DNA from: Peteryoungia rhizophila
GTDB taxonomy: Bacteria; Pseudomonadota; Alphaproteobacteria; Rhizobiales; Rhizobiaceae
DNA length: 64,000 bases
Direction: 5' to 3'
NCBI RefSeq assembly: GCF_004912145.1
Contig: NZ_STGT01000003.1
Location: 907,449 to 971,448 of the forward strand
The translations under genes and the position numbers were made by a program. The notes beneath the pieces were generated by a model. The model ran no database searches, was not told the origin of the DNA, and worked only from the letters and a program-made list of their open reading frames with translations. This document shows, in pieces, positions 44,968 to 54,566 of this stretch. Numbering within the stretch: position 1 is the stretch's first letter; the number at the start of each line of letters is the position of its first letter.

Positions 44968-45257
44968 ACGCAATACTCCAGCATGCATTTGTTTTTATGG
45001 GCGGAAATGTGGCGGACCAATCGTCAACAAAGGCTTTCCGTTGTGTGACAGTGAGATGAAAGTTTGATGTCGCAACCAGTCCGGGATCGGCACCCGGTAG
45101 CCGCCGGCTTCGCGAGACGCCCTGCGAGACAGTCTCTGTAGACGGCTTTTCGGGAAACAGCGCGCTATAGTTCAGCGCATCCGAATAAGCTTCGCTGCAC
45201 ACGGTTTACGGTTAAACGCCTGGCGCTGCCGCGGCGGAGCCTATCGCAGATTTTTTA
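44968..45257. other. Intergenic region upstream of betI
   Basis: Divergent spacer between the EAL-CBS-GGDEF gene and betI. Apart from the adjacent BetI operator no gene, RNA or repeat is supported here. Confidence 0.4.
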
Positions 45258-45277
45258 TTGATTGATCAGTCAATCAA
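45258..45277. promoter_or_regulatory. BetI operator TTGATTGA-N4-TCAATCAA
   Basis: A perfect 8-bp inverted repeat (45258-45265, 45270-45277) separated by TCAG, 31 bases before the betI start. The TTGATTGA core resembles known BetI boxes, so choline-responsive autorepression is expected. Confidence 0.75.
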
Positions 45278-45308
45278 AATTATGATGGTCCAAGATAGGG
45301 GACACAAG

Positions 45309-45956
45309 ATGCCGAAAGTCGGAATGGAGCCGGTGCGCCGAAAGGCGCTCGTCGATGCCGCGTTGAAGACGATCGGCCATCATGGTTCGCTGACCGTGAC
45401 CATGTCGGAGATCGCCCGCGAGGCGGGTGTTTCGGCAGCGCTCGCGCATCACTATTTCGGCTCCAAGGAGCAGTTGCTGATCGAGACCATCCGCTCGCTG
45501 CTCAGACAGTTGCGCGTCGATGCGGGGGCGGCACTGAGCAAGGCGCAGACACCGCGCGAGCGGATCTCGGCGGTCATCCGGATCTCCTTCCAGGCCGACC
45601 AGTTCGCGCCGGAAGTGGTCGCCGCCTGGCTCGCGTTTTACTCCGAGGCGCAGCGTTCGGAAGAGGTGCGGCGGCTGCTCGTCGTCTATGCGCGGCGGCT
45701 GAAATCGAACCTGATGTCCGGCCTGAAGCCGCTTTGCGGGACTTTCGACGCTAGCCGGATCGCCGATGGCGCGGCGGCGATGATCGACGGGCTTTACATT
45801 CGGCAATCTCTGAAGGCCGCGCCCTTGTCGCTTGATGCCTCTGTCGCATTGGTCGAGGATTATGTCACGGGGCAGTTGCAAGCCGTGACCGACGAAACAA
45901 TTGCCCCTCACCCTACCCTCTCCCCGCTTGCGGGGAGAGGGGGAGATAGAATTTAG
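45309..45956 (+). CDS. betI: BetI, TetR family choline-responsive repressor
   Basis: 215 residues from ATG 45309 (MPKVGMEPVRRKALVDAALK). The TetR helix-turn-helix is SEIAREAGVSAALAHHYFGS, typical of BetI, which represses bet genes in the absence of choline. The C-terminal ~17 residues (APHPTLSPLAGRGGDRI) are encoded by a palindromic intergenic repeat that begins inside the gene, so the gene end has been extended by a repeat insertion. Normal BetI proteins end near VTGQLQAV. Confidence 0.93.
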   Translation: MPKVGMEPVRRKALVDAALKTIGHHGSLTVTMSEIAREAGVSAALAHHYFGSKEQLLIETIRSLLRQLRVDAGAALSKAQTPRERISAVIRISFQADQFAPEVVAAWLAFYSEAQRSEEVRRLLVVYARRLKSNLMSGLKPLCGTFDASRIADGAAAMIDGLYIRQSLKAAPLSLDASVALVEDYVTGQLQAVTDETIAPHPTLSPLAGRGGDRI

Positions 45957-46016
45957 CCGCAGCGCCTCCTTCTCCCCGCCTGCGGGGAGAAGGTGCCCGA
46001 AGGGCGGATGAGGGGC
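45903..46016. repeat. Palindromic intergenic mosaic repeat (rhizobial type) in the 3' end of betI
   Basis: Two hairpins, CCCTCTCCCCGC (45916-45927)/GCGGGGAGAGGG (45930-45941) and CCTTCTCCCCGC (45968-45979)/GCGGGGAGAAGG (45982-45993), are enclosed by GCCCCTCA (45903-45910) and TGAGGGGC (46009-46016). This matches the common rhizobial CCCTCACCCT...CTCTCCCCGC repeat type. It carries the betI stop codon (45954-45956). Confidence 0.85.
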
Positions 46017-46062
46017 GACCCTTGACGACAAGAACACTTGAACAACCGTCTGGAGACAGGAC

Positions 46063-47526
46063 ATGAAAGCCCAACCGCAAGCCTCGCACTTCATCGACGG
46101 GCAATACGTCGAGGATACCGACGGCACCGTCATCGAGAGCATCTATCCGGCGACCGGCGAAGTGATCGCACGGCTGCATGCCGCGACCCCTGCCATCATC
46201 GAGCAGGCGATCGCGTCTGCCAAGCGGGCGCAGAAGGAATGGGCCTCCTGGAGCCCGGCGGCGCGCGGGCGGGTGCTCAAGAAGGCCGCCGAGATCATGC
46301 GCGAGCGTAACCGCGAGCTTTCCGAGCTCGAGACGCTCGACACCGGCAAGCCGATCCAGGAGACGATCGTCGCCGATCCGACGTCTGGCGCCGACAGTTT
46401 CGAATTCTTCGGCGGCATTATCGCGACCGCGATGAACGGCAGCCAGATCCCGCTGGGTGGCGACTGGGCCTATACCAAGCGTGTGCCGCTCGGCGTCGTC
46501 GTCGGCATCGGTGCCTGGAACTATCCGCAGCAGATCGCCTGCTGGAAGGGTGCACCGGCGCTTGCCGCCGGCAATGCTATGGTCTTCAAGCCGTCGGAAG
46601 TGACGCCGCTCGGGGCGCTCAAGATTGCCGAGATCCTGATCGAGGCCGGCGCGCCGAAGGGCGTCTACAATGTCATCCAGGGGGATCGCGAGACCGGACC
46701 GCTGCTCGTCAGCCACCCGGATGTCGCCAAGGTGTCGCTGACCGGCTCCGTGCCGACGGGCCGCAAGGTGGCGGGGGCGGCTGCCTCGCAGCTGAAACAT
46801 GTGACTATGGAGCTCGGCGGCAAGTCGCCGATCGTCGTCTTCGACGATGCCGATATCGACAGCGCGATCTCGGGCGCCATGCTCGGCAACTTCTATTCGA
46901 CCGGTCAGGTCTGCTCGAACGGCACCCGCGTCTTCGTGCACACGGCGATCAAGGAGACGTTCCTTGCGCGCCTCAAGGCCCGCACCGAGGCGATCCTGAT
47001 CGGGGATCCGCAGGACGAGGCGACGCAGATGGGGCCGATGATCTCGCTAGCGCAGCGGGAAAAGGTCCTGTCCTACATCGACAAGGGCAAGGCGGAAGGG
47101 GCGACACTCATCACCGGCGGCGGCATTCCGAACAGCGTCACGGGTGAAGGCTTCTACATCCAGCCGACTGTGTTTGCCGATGTCACCGACGACATGACCA
47201 TCGCGCGCGAAGAGATCTTCGGGCCCGTGATGTGCGTGCTCGATTTCGAGGACGAGGCGGAGGTGATCGCGCGGGCGAACGGCACCGAATTCGGCCTTTC
47301 CGCCGGCGTGTTCACGGCGGATTTTTCGCGCGCGCATCGCGTGGTCGACCAGCTGGAAGCGGGCACACTGTGGATTAACACCTACAATCTCTGCCCGGTG
47401 GAAATCCCCTTTGGTGGGTCCAAGCAGTCCGGTTTCGGACGGGAAAATTCGGCAGCGGCGCTGGAGCATTATTCCGAGCTGAAGACGGTTTATGTCGGCA
47501 TGGGCAAGTGCGAGGCGCCGTATTGA
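46063..47526 (+). CDS. betB: Betaine aldehyde dehydrogenase
   Basis: 487 residues, NAD-dependent aldehyde dehydrogenase oxidising betaine aldehyde to glycine betaine. Key regions are [20 protein letters not shown] (substrate and Asn site), [38 protein letters not shown] with the catalytic Glu and [16 protein letters not shown] with the nucleophilic Cys. It lies between betI and betA. The usual rhizobial betC (choline sulfatase) between betI and betB is absent. Confidence 0.95.
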   Translation: MKAQPQASHFIDGQYVEDTDGTVIESIYPATGEVIARLHAATPAIIEQAIASAKRAQKEWASWSPAARGRVLKKAAEIMRERNRELSELETLDTGKPIQETIVADPTSGADSFEFFGGIIATAMNGSQIPLGGDWAYTKRVPLGVVVGIGAWNYPQQIACWKGAPALAAGNAMVFKPSEVTPLGALKIAEILIEAGAPKGVYNVIQGDRETGPLLVSHPDVAKVSLTGSVPTGRKVAGAAASQLKHVTMELGGKSPIVVFDDADIDSAISGAMLGNFYSTGQVCSNGTRVFVHTAIKETFLARLKARTEAILIGDPQDEATQMGPMISLAQREKVLSYIDKGKAEGATLITGGGIPNSVTGEGFYIQPTVFADVTDDMTIAREEIFGPVMCVLDFEDEAEVIARANGTEFGLSAGVFTADFSRAHRVVDQLEAGTLWINTYNLCPVEIPFGGSKQSGFGRENSAAALEHYSELKTVYVGMGKCEAPY

Positions 47527-47529
47527 TCG

Positions 47530-47660
47530 TCCACCTCCCCCCTTGAGGGGGAGGTCGCGCGGCACGCGCGGGTGGGGGTGACTGCGTCGAATTTCAGCGA
47601 TTCTCCAGATCACCCCACCCCGGCACTGCGTGCCGACCCTCCCCCTCAAGGGGAGGGTGT
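47530..47660. repeat. Palindromic repeat element between betB and betA
   Basis: Two outer hairpins, CACCTCCCCC-cttga-GGGGGAGGT and ACCCTCCCC-ctcaa-GGGGAGGGT, and inner arms GGTGGGGGTGA/TCACCCCACC plus a GGCAC-TGC-GTGCC hairpin make a roughly 130-bp imperfect palindrome. It is of the rhizobial intergenic mosaic repeat class and may stabilise or process the bet mRNA. Confidence 0.75.
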
Positions 47661-47756
47661 TTGAGACGCCGCCACCGCGCTCAATTCGCTCTTCTTCGGA
47701 GGAAGAGGACGAGAGCTGAAAGTGGGCAATAAGGTCAGAATGTTTTGGGGATTGGC

Positions 47757-49409
47757 ATGAGTAGCGCAGATTTCGTCATCATCGGTTCCGGCTCCGCAGG
47801 GGCGGCCATGGCTTACCGTCTTTCAGAAGACGGGAAGAACACGGTCATTGTGCTGGAATTCGGCGGGTCCGATATCGGACCTTTCGTGCAGATGCCGTCC
47901 GCCCTCGCCTATCCGATGAACATGGAGCGCTACAACTGGGGCTACATGACCGAGCCCGAGCCGCACTTGAACAATCGCCGGATGATTGCGCCGCGCGGCA
48001 AGGTGATCGGCGGGTCGTCGTCGATCAACGGCATGGTTTATGTGCGCGGCCATGCGGAAGATTTCAACCGCTGGGAAGAGATGGGCGCTACAGGATGGTC
48101 CTATGCGGACGTGCTGCCCTATTTCAAGCGGCAGGAAAGTTCGCATGGCGGTGAAGAGGGCTGGCGCGGGACGGACGGGCCGCTGCATGTGCGTCGCGGC
48201 GAGGCGAAGAACCCGCTTTACCGCGCCTTCATCGAAGCCGGGCGGCAGGCAGGATTCCCGGTTACCGAAGACTATAACGGTCGTCAACAGGAAGGCTTCG
48301 GCCTGATGGAGCAGACGAGCTGGCAAGGGCGGCGCTGGTCGACGGCGAACGCGTATCTCAAGCCCGCGCTGAAACGGCCGAATGTTTCGCTGATCCGCTG
48401 TTATGCCCGCAAGGTCGTGATGGAAGGTACCCGCGCCGTCGGCGTCGAGGTCGAGATCGGCGGCAGGATCGAAATCGTCAAGGCGAACCGGGAGGTTATC
48501 GTTGCCGCCTCGGCCTTCAACTCGCCGAAGATCCTGATGCTCTCGGGCATCGGGCCGGCTGCGCATCTGAAGGAGATGGGCATTCCCGTCGTGGCCGACC
48601 GTCCAGGTGTGGGGCAGAACCTGCAGGATCATCTGGAATATTACCATCAGTTCAAGTCGAAGCTGCCGATCACGCTGCATTCGAAGAACAACTGGTTCTG
48701 GATGGGCGTGGTCGGCGCCCAGTGGCTGTTCTTCAAGAAGGGCTTGGGCACCTCCAACCAGTTCGAGGCGGCGGCTTTCATCCGGTCGGCGGCCGGCGTC
48801 AAATGGCCTGACATCCAGTATCACTTCCTGCCGATCGCGATCTCCTATGACGGCAAGTCGTCGGTCGGGGGCCACGGCTTCCAGGCGCATGTCGGCTACA
48901 ACATGTCGAAGTCGCGCGGCTCGGTAACGCTGCGCTCGCCCGATGTGAAAGACGCGCCGGTGCTGCGCTTCAACTATATGAGCGATCCGGAGGACTGGGT
49001 GAAGTTCCGCCATGCGGTGCGGGTCACACGCGAGATTTTCGCCCAGAAGGCTTTCGACCCCTATCGTGAGGCGGAAGTGGCGCCGGGGCCGAATGTTCAG
49101 TCGGACGAGGAAATCGACGCCTATCTGCGGGAGCATCTCGAAGGGGCGTATCACCCCTGCGGCACAGCCAAGATGGGTCGCGCCGATGATCCCATGGCCG
49201 TCGTCGATTCCTCGACAAAGGTGATAGGTGTCGAGGGGCTGCGCGTGGCGGACTCGTCCATCTTCCCGCATGTGACCTATGGCAACCTCAACGGCCCCTC
49301 GATCATGACGGGCGAGAAGGCGGCGGATCATATCCTCGGGCGTCAGCCCCTGCCCCGCTCCAATCAAGAACCGTGGATCAATCCGCGCTGGGAGACTAGC
49401 GACCGGTAA
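47757..49409 (+). CDS. betA: Choline dehydrogenase
   Basis: 550 residues from ATG 47757 (GGGG upstream), of the GMC oxidoreductase family. N-terminal FAD motif [23 protein letters not shown] signature 1 [20 protein letters not shown], and the active-site His region [13 protein letters not shown] are present. It oxidises choline to betaine aldehyde, completing the choline-to-betaine route with betB for osmoprotection or carbon and nitrogen supply. It is separated from betB by a palindromic repeat. Confidence 0.95.
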   Translation: MSSADFVIIGSGSAGAAMAYRLSEDGKNTVIVLEFGGSDIGPFVQMPSALAYPMNMERYNWGYMTEPEPHLNNRRMIAPRGKVIGGSSSINGMVYVRGHAEDFNRWEEMGATGWSYADVLPYFKRQESSHGGEEGWRGTDGPLHVRRGEAKNPLYRAFIEAGRQAGFPVTEDYNGRQQEGFGLMEQTSWQGRRWSTANAYLKPALKRPNVSLIRCYARKVVMEGTRAVGVEVEIGGRIEIVKANREVIVAASAFNSPKILMLSGIGPAAHLKEMGIPVVADRPGVGQNLQDHLEYYHQFKSKLPITLHSKNNWFWMGVVGAQWLFFKKGLGTSNQFEAAAFIRSAAGVKWPDIQYHFLPIAISYDGKSSVGGHGFQAHVGYNMSKSRGSVTLRSPDVKDAPVLRFNYMSDPEDWVKFRHAVRVTREIFAQKAFDPYREAEVAPGPNVQSDEEIDAYLREHLEGAYHPCGTAKMGRADDPMAVVDSSTKVIGVEGLRVADSSIFPHVTYGNLNGPSIMTGEKAADHILGRQPLPRSNQEPWINPRWETSDR

Positions 49410-49412
49410 AGC

Positions 49413-49712
49413 TCAGCGAGAGTCATCTTCGCGCTGGTGGCGGATGGCCAGGATGTTGACGTCGCCGTCTGACGATAGCTGATAAAGCGCCAGATATCCG
49501 GTTCGACCGAAGGGGATCAGCAGTTCCCGGAGCTGCTGGCCGTCATGCTCCAACTTCCGACCCATATTGGGGAAATGGGCGAGACCAGAGATGCCGTCAA
49601 TGATCACATCCAGGGCGCGCTCGGCTGCAGCCACATCCCGATCGAGGAGAAAGTCGTGTAGCCTATTCAGATCCGCCCGAGCCTTCGCGTTGTAGCGGAC
49701 CTTGCGGCTCAT
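49413..49712 (-). CDS. RelE/ParE family toxin
   Basis: 99 residues with the ParE-type fold: MSRKVRYNAKARADLNRLHD, FLLDRDVAAAERALDVIIDG, FPNMGRKLEHDGQQLRELLI with the conserved GR and RELL, then GRTGYLALYQLSSDGDVNIL and IRHQRED. ParE toxins usually inhibit gyrase; RelE members cleave mRNA. It overlaps the upstream antitoxin gene by ATGA. Confidence 0.9.
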   Translation of the reverse strand: MSRKVRYNAKARADLNRLHDFLLDRDVAAAERALDVIIDGISGLAHFPNMGRKLEHDGQQLRELLIPFGRTGYLALYQLSSDGDVNILAIRHQREDDSR

Positions 49713-49981
49713 TGGCTCAACTGGGCCTTTTTCTTTTCGAGCTTTGCACGGAGTTCGGCGTGGACTTCGTCCGCGTCGTACCAGACGCCTGTACGCTCAG
49801 CCTCTTCCAGGCCAACCAATCCCTTCGCGACAAAATCAGCCTGAACCCTGCGATACTCCACCTCGGCCCGGGCCGAACGGTCGATGAGGTCGGCAACGGT
49901 CTCGCCTTCGCGCAACACGCTTTCGGCGGCGGCGTGGAATTCCTCGTCGTCGATGACGGCAGGCTTGACGGTTTCGTTCAT
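49709..49981 (-). CDS. Antitoxin partner of the ParE-type toxin
   Basis: 90 residues, upstream of and overlapping the toxin gene by four bases (ATGA). An N-terminal segment (DDEEFHAAAESVLREGETVA, DLIDRSARAEVEYRRVQADF) and an acidic/Lys C-terminus suit a DNA-binding antitoxin, though a typical ParD ribbon-helix-helix is not obvious. The antitoxin-first order is standard for parDE-like modules. Confidence 0.8.
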   Translation of the reverse strand: MNETVKPAVIDDEEFHAAAESVLREGETVADLIDRSARAEVEYRRVQADFVAKGLVGLEEAERTGVWYDADEVHAELRAKLEKKKAQLSQ

Positions 49982-50087
49982 GCCACGGCTCCTTTCGAGG
50001 TCTTTACCATAGACCGAAAGGCCGTCCCTGATAAGGCGGTTGCGGATCGGCGCCCGCCGACCCGTTGACCGGCCATGACTGGACGCA

Positions 50088-51230
50088 TCAGCGTTGGCGC
50101 AGCACGGTCGCGGCTATCGAGAAGGGGCTGGATACCGTCTGGGCCGCGGCATCCAGCACGAAGGCACCGGCGTCACCCAAGGTCGCGACGGCGGCCGGCT
50201 TGTTCAGCGTAGCGGCCAGCTGCTTCACGTCGAAGAAGCGATTGTGGTTGGTCGCATCGATCGATTCCAGCGAGGAGATGTCGACGATGGTGATGCCATA
50301 GCGCTTCGCGGCTTCTTCGACTTCCGGGCTTCGGGCATCGAGGGCGCCGACCCTCTGGGTGCCTGCACCGAGGATGCTCGACACCTGCAAGGCGCGATCG
50401 TCGGGTGCCACGAGGATGGTGATGGGCGTGCGCATGCGGCCGATCACATCCAGCTGCGCCGTGAAGACGTCCTCGTCGATATCAGGGGCTGCCATGATCA
50501 CCCGCAAACGGTCGAGCACATCGCCCTTGCCTTCCAGCCGGAGCTGCCGGAGGGCTTCGACCGTAAGCCAGCCGCCCATGGAATGGGCGAAGACATCGAC
50601 CTCGCCCTTGCGCGCCCGCACCATGTCGGACAGGAGGTCGGCCAGCGCATCGCGCGAATATGTGGCGGACTCCTTGTCGGCGACATAGGCCGGCAAGGCG
50701 GCAAGCGACGGCCAGGAGAAGAGCACCGGCGTGCCGGCGATATTGCTGTCGGTCTTCAGCTGGGCCAGCCGGAAGAGCGATTCCTGGAAATTGTAGTTGT
50801 AGCCGTGGACAAAGACGACAGGCGCGGCAGTCTCGCGCCTGCGGACCGCCTGCAAGAGTGCGGCGCGATCGAGCACGGATTGGGAGACCACGGCAAAATC
50901 AGTCTTGGGATCGACCTTGCGGCCCGGTTTCGGCCATTCGATCGCGGCTGCCACATGGGTCGGCGGTATGGAGACGTCGAAGCTCGCATAATTGGGTTCG
51001 CGGGTCTTATCCGTGGTGAACACGTTCTTGCCCGGCTCGGCCCGGTCGCGGGTGGTCACCGAATAGAGCGTCTCGACCCGTGTCGGCTGGAAATCGCCAA
51101 GCGCGACAGTGCCCAGGGTTTCTGGCCCCGGACGTCCGGCACAGGCCGAAAGGAGGCCAGTCGCGGCAAGAACCACGGCGATACGCAGTGACCTGGAGAG
51201 GCGGACTGACCCGGCAGTGGTGAAACTCAT
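50088..51230 (-). CDS. DUF900 alpha/beta-hydrolase lipoprotein
   Basis: 380 residues from ATG 51230. A signal peptide ends in lipobox LLSAC. The DUF900 hydrolase core has VVFVHGYNYNFQESLFRLAQ (oxyanion region), VLFSWPSLAALPAY and the nucleophile elbow VDVFAHSMGGWLTVEALRQL, then MAAPDIDEDVF (Asp) and a late His (SIDATNHNRFFDV). It should be a serine esterase-like enzyme anchored in the envelope, with unknown substrate. It is a single gene. Confidence 0.85.
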   Translation of the reverse strand: MSFTTAGSVRLSRSLRIAVVLAATGLLSACAGRPGPETLGTVALGDFQPTRVETLYSVTTRDRAEPGKNVFTTDKTREPNYASFDVSIPPTHVAAAIEWPKPGRKVDPKTDFAVVSQSVLDRAALLQAVRRRETAAPVVFVHGYNYNFQESLFRLAQLKTDSNIAGTPVLFSWPSLAALPAYVADKESATYSRDALADLLSDMVRARKGEVDVFAHSMGGWLTVEALRQLRLEGKGDVLDRLRVIMAAPDIDEDVFTAQLDVIGRMRTPITILVAPDDRALQVSSILGAGTQRVGALDARSPEVEEAAKRYGITIVDISSLESIDATNHNRFFDVKQLAATLNKPAAVATLGDAGAFVLDAAAQTVSSPFSIAATVLRQR

Positions 51231-51600
51231 TTCCGAACCATCCTCGATACACATCAACTGGTATGCCGCTCGTCATGAGCGGATCGGGCGAGCTATAGCG
51301 GCGCGCACAGTCCTCGCCAAGATCCCCCGTTCCATCTCAGCGAAAGGCGGCTCGAAACCGCATCGGAAGATCGCGGCGCATTGCGCCCAATCATACAGGT
51401 TTGGTTATGCATGACCGCCAGAAGATTATTTGCATGCGACGAAGCCATCTGTAAGCATAACCATCAAGGGAGAGTTTGCCGGACGGGAGTGAGGAGTCCC
51501 ATGTTGCGACCTTTTCATGACCTCACGGTCATGTGTTCGGATCGCAACGAGACCTCGGCTCGGCAGGTTCCCCGCGATCAACAAGACATGGGAGGAGATC
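51231..51600. other. Intergenic region upstream of the TRAP operon
   Basis: About 370 bases between the divergent DUF900 and dctP-type genes. It contains the TGGTTATGC/GCATAACCA inverted repeat; no gene is supported. Confidence 0.4.
51402..51463. promoter_or_regulatory. Widely spaced inverted repeat TGGTTATGC / GCATAACCA
   Basis: Perfect 9-bp arms at 51402-51410 and 51455-51463, with centres 53 bp apart, close to five helical turns. This could be a paired operator for a regulator of the TRAP operon or a looping element. Confidence 0.4.
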
Positions 51601-52635
51601 ATGTTGCGCCCGTTTCTCATTGCCGGCCTGTCCGGACTAGTCATGTCGCTTTCGGCGACCACAAGCTTCGCTGCCGACGTCACCCTGAAACTGCACCAGA
51701 TGTTGCCGCCGCAGGCGACGATCCCGGCCAAGGTGCTTCAGCCCTGGGCGGACAAGATCAAGGCCGATTCAAACGGCCGGATCGAAGTCGAGCTCTATCC
51801 GGCCATGCAGCTGGGCGGCAAGCCGGCCGACCTCGTCGACCAGGTCAAGGATGGCGTCGTCGACCTCACCTGGACCCTCTTCGGCTATACGCCGGGCCGG
51901 TTCCCGAAGTCGGAAGCCTTCGAGCTGCCCTTCATGGTCACCACGGCCGAAGCGACGTCGCTCGCCTTCCAGGACTATTACGAGAAGCATCTCAAGGACG
52001 AGCTGACCGATTATCACGTGCTCGCCGTACACACGCATGGTCCCGGCCTGATCCACACGATCGCGTCAAAGCCGGTTGCCAAGCTCGAAGACATGCAGGG
52101 CCTGAAGCTGCGTGGCACGTCCAAGGTGATCAACCAGATGCTGGAGGCCATGGGCGCATCGGCCATCGGCATGCCGGTGACGGCCGTGCCGGAAAGCCTG
52201 TCGAAGAGCGTCATCGACGGCTCTGTCGTGCCGTGGGAAGTGACGCCGGCGATCAAGATTGCCGAACTCGCGCCGAACCACACGGCGTTTTCCGGCTCGA
52301 CGGGTCTTTATACCGGCACGTTCTTCTTCGCCATGAACAAGGACAGCTACGACGCCATGCCTGATGATCTGAAGAAGGTCATCGACGACAATTCGGGCAA
52401 GGAACTGGCCCGTCTGTTCGGCCAGGCCATGGACGCCGGCGACATCCGCGGAAAGGAAATCGCCGATACGGCCGGCAATACCACGATCACCCTGGACGAG
52501 GCCGAAACCGCACGCTGGAAGGCTGCCGGCGAAGCCGTGACCAAGGCCTGGATTGCCGAAATGGATGGCAAGGGCCTCGATGGCACGACGCTCTACAACG
52601 ACGCGCTTGCCATGATCGAAGCGAACGCCAAGTAA
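51601..52635 (+). CDS. dctP: TRAP transporter substrate-binding protein (DctP type)
   Basis: 344 residues from ATG 51601 (GGGAGGAGATC upstream) with a Sec signal ending SFA-AD. The DctP domain shows LKLHQMLPPQATIPAKVLQP, FELPFMVTTAEATSLAFQDY, and KLEDMQGLKLRGTSKVINQM with the conserved Arg that binds carboxylates. The ligand is an organic acid, not identifiable. It is the first gene of a dctPQM set; a terminator-like hairpin follows it, which may favour higher expression of the binding protein. Confidence 0.93.
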   Translation: MLRPFLIAGLSGLVMSLSATTSFAADVTLKLHQMLPPQATIPAKVLQPWADKIKADSNGRIEVELYPAMQLGGKPADLVDQVKDGVVDLTWTLFGYTPGRFPKSEAFELPFMVTTAEATSLAFQDYYEKHLKDELTDYHVLAVHTHGPGLIHTIASKPVAKLEDMQGLKLRGTSKVINQMLEAMGASAIGMPVTAVPESLSKSVIDGSVVPWEVTPAIKIAELAPNHTAFSGSTGLYTGTFFFAMNKDSYDAMPDDLKKVIDDNSGKELARLFGQAMDAGDIRGKEIADTAGNTTITLDEAETARWKAAGEAVTKAWIAEMDGKGLDGTTLYNDALAMIEANAK

Positions 52636-52647
52636 CCTCCCAAACTT

Positions 52648-52683
52648 GTCCGGGCGTCCTGTCGGAAGGCGCCCGGACTTTTT
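52648..52683 (+). terminator. Terminator/attenuator between dctP and dctQ
   Basis: GTCCGGGCG (52648-52656) pairs perfectly with CGCCCGGAC (52670-52678) followed by TTTTT (52679-52683). It precedes dctQ by 27 bases; partial read-through would give more binding protein than permease. Confidence 0.75.
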
Positions 52684-52709
52684 CGTCTTGAGACCCGAGG
52701 ACCTCCCCC

Positions 52710-53249
52710 ATGGCGAACGCCACCTCAACCAGCTTTGAGCGTCTCGAGCGGGCTTGTCATGTTCTGGCCGGGGCGCTGGTCGCGTTCGGCGGACTGTGCC
52801 TGCTCGTCGCCTGCGCGCTGACCATGCTGTCGATTGCCGGCAGTCTGACGATCCGTCCCCTGCCCGGCGAAATCGAACTCGTGGAAGTCCTGTGCGGTCT
52901 CGCCGTCTTCGCCTTTCTGCCCTATTGCCAGCTGAAGCGCGGCCATGTCGGCGTCGATCTCGTGATCTCGGCATTCGGGCCGAAGGCGATGAACGTCACG
53001 CAGGTCATCGGCGACGTGCTGATCGCCCTGCTTCTCGGTCTCGTCACCTGGCGTCACTTCGTCGGCACGATGGACAAGTTCGGCAATGGCGAGACGACGG
53101 CGCTGCTGCTCATCCCCGTCTGGTGGGGCTATGCCGTCGCACTCGCGCTTCTGTTCGCCAATCTGATCATCTGCCTGTTTGTGGTCGCCGCCGATATCCG
53201 GGACATCCGGAACCGACGCACCATTGTTGCATCGCTTGGAGCCCATTGA
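52710..53249 (+). CDS. dctQ: TRAP transporter small permease (DctQ type)
   Basis: 179 residues with four transmembrane helices, including the DctQ pattern LPGEIELVEVLCGLAVFAFL, PYCQLKRGHVGVDLVISAFG and VTWRHFVGTMDKFGNGETTA, PVWWGYAVALALLFANLIIC. It forms the membrane complex with DctM. Its TGA overlaps the DctM ATG by one base (TGATG). Confidence 0.92.
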   Translation: MANATSTSFERLERACHVLAGALVAFGGLCLLVACALTMLSIAGSLTIRPLPGEIELVEVLCGLAVFAFLPYCQLKRGHVGVDLVISAFGPKAMNVTQVIGDVLIALLLGLVTWRHFVGTMDKFGNGETTALLLIPVWWGYAVALALLFANLIICLFVVAADIRDIRNRRTIVASLGAH

Positions 53250-54559
53250 TGAGCAGCGTCGAAATCGGACTCTGGTCCTTCCCCGTTCTCATCCTCCTGA
53301 TCCTGATGCGTGTGCCGATCGGGGCTGCCATGCTGGCCACCGGCATCGTCGGCACCTATCTCGTGCTCGACAGATGGACGCCGGTCCTCGCCCAGATGAA
53401 GGCGCTGGCCTGGAACACAAATGCGAACTATTCGCTGTCGATCATTCCGCTCTTCCTGCTGATGGGCCAGTTCGCCGCGCGCGGTGGCATGAGCCAGGCG
53501 CTGTTCAATGCGGCGGCCGCCTTTCTCGGGCATCGCAAGGGCGGCGTCGCCATGGCGGCCGTCGGTGCCAGCGCCGGCTTCGGTTCGATATGCGGCTCGT
53601 CGCTTGCGACCGCAGCCACGATGGCGCAGGTGGCGCTGCCGGAACTGAAGCGCAACGGCTATTCCGGCGGGCTCGCCACGGCGTCGCTTGCTGCCGGCGG
53701 CACGCTCGGCATCCTGATCCCGCCCTCGGTCGTGCTGGTCATCTATGCGATCCTCGCCGAGCAGAATATCGCCAAACTCTTCCTTGCCGCCTTCGTGCCA
53801 GGCATCATTGCAGCGCTCTCCTACCTCATCGTCATCGCCGTCTATGTGCGGGTGAAGCCGGGATCGGCGGGCCATGCCGCCCGCATCGCCTGGAAGGACC
53901 GGGTGCCGGCGGTGATTGCCGTCTGGCCTGTCGTCGCCATCTTCTTCTCGGTCGTCGGCGGCATCTATCTCGGCTGGTTCACGCCCACCCAGGCGGCGGC
54001 CGTCGGGGCGGTCGGCGCAGGTCTCGTCGCCTTCATCAATGGTGGGCTCGATCGCAAGTCTCTGTTCGAATGTTTCAAGGAGACGGCCGTCTCGACCGGC
54101 ATGATCTTCTTCATCATCCTCGGCGCCTCCGTCTTCAACTCGTTCCTCGCCTTTTCCCGCCTGCCACAGGTGGGTGCAGAATGGGTGACGGCGCAGGGTT
54201 ATGCGCCGATGACGGTGCTGATCATAATCCTCCTGCTCTACATCGTCTTCGGATGCATCATGGATTCGCTGTCCATGATCGTGCTCACCATCCCGATCTT
54301 CTTCCCGATCGTGACGGCGATGGATTTCGGCATGAGCCCGGAGCATTTCGCCATCTGGTTCGGCATTCTGGTGCTGATGGTGGCCGAGATCGGCATGATC
54401 ACGCCACCGGTGGGGCTCAACCTGTTCATCATATCGGCCATGTCACGCGACGTGCCGATCCGCGAGACCTACAAGGGCATCGTCCCCTTCGTCGGCGCCG
54501 ACCTGATCCGCATCGCCATCCTCACGGCCTTCCCGATCATCTCGATCTTCCTGGTATAA
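53249..54559 (+). CDS. dctM: TRAP transporter large permease (DctM type)
   Basis: 436 residues, ~12 hydrophobic helices, with DctM-family landmarks: LIPLFLLMGQFAARGGMSQA-type first signature, FGSICGSSLATAATMAQVAL, and GGTLGILIPPSVVLVIYAIL, plus C-terminal MVAEIGMITPPVGLNLFIIS. It carries out Na+-driven uptake with DctP and DctQ. Start ATG 53249 overlaps dctQ. The downstream hairpin contains the first copy of a 40-bp direct repeat. Confidence 0.93.
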   Translation: MSSVEIGLWSFPVLILLILMRVPIGAAMLATGIVGTYLVLDRWTPVLAQMKALAWNTNANYSLSIIPLFLLMGQFAARGGMSQALFNAAAAFLGHRKGGVAMAAVGASAGFGSICGSSLATAATMAQVALPELKRNGYSGGLATASLAAGGTLGILIPPSVVLVIYAILAEQNIAKLFLAAFVPGIIAALSYLIVIAVYVRVKPGSAGHAARIAWKDRVPAVIAVWPVVAIFFSVVGGIYLGWFTPTQAAAVGAVGAGLVAFINGGLDRKSLFECFKETAVSTGMIFFIILGASVFNSFLAFSRLPQVGAEWVTAQGYAPMTVLIIILLLYIVFGCIMDSLSMIVLTIPIFFPIVTAMDFGMSPEHFAIWFGILVLMVAEIGMITPPVGLNLFIISAMSRDVPIRETYKGIVPFVGADLIRIAILTAFPIISIFLV

Positions 54560-54566
54560 AAATCAG

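Noticed and set aside
43216..45048. A 610-codon plus-strand frame over the EAL-CBS-GGDEF gene
   Set aside because: Shadow of the real minus-strand gene, with low-complexity acidic sequence and no domain.
45903..46016. Repeated palindromes considered as a CRISPR array
   Set aside because: The units are inverted, not regularly spaced direct repeats with unique spacers, and no cas genes are near.
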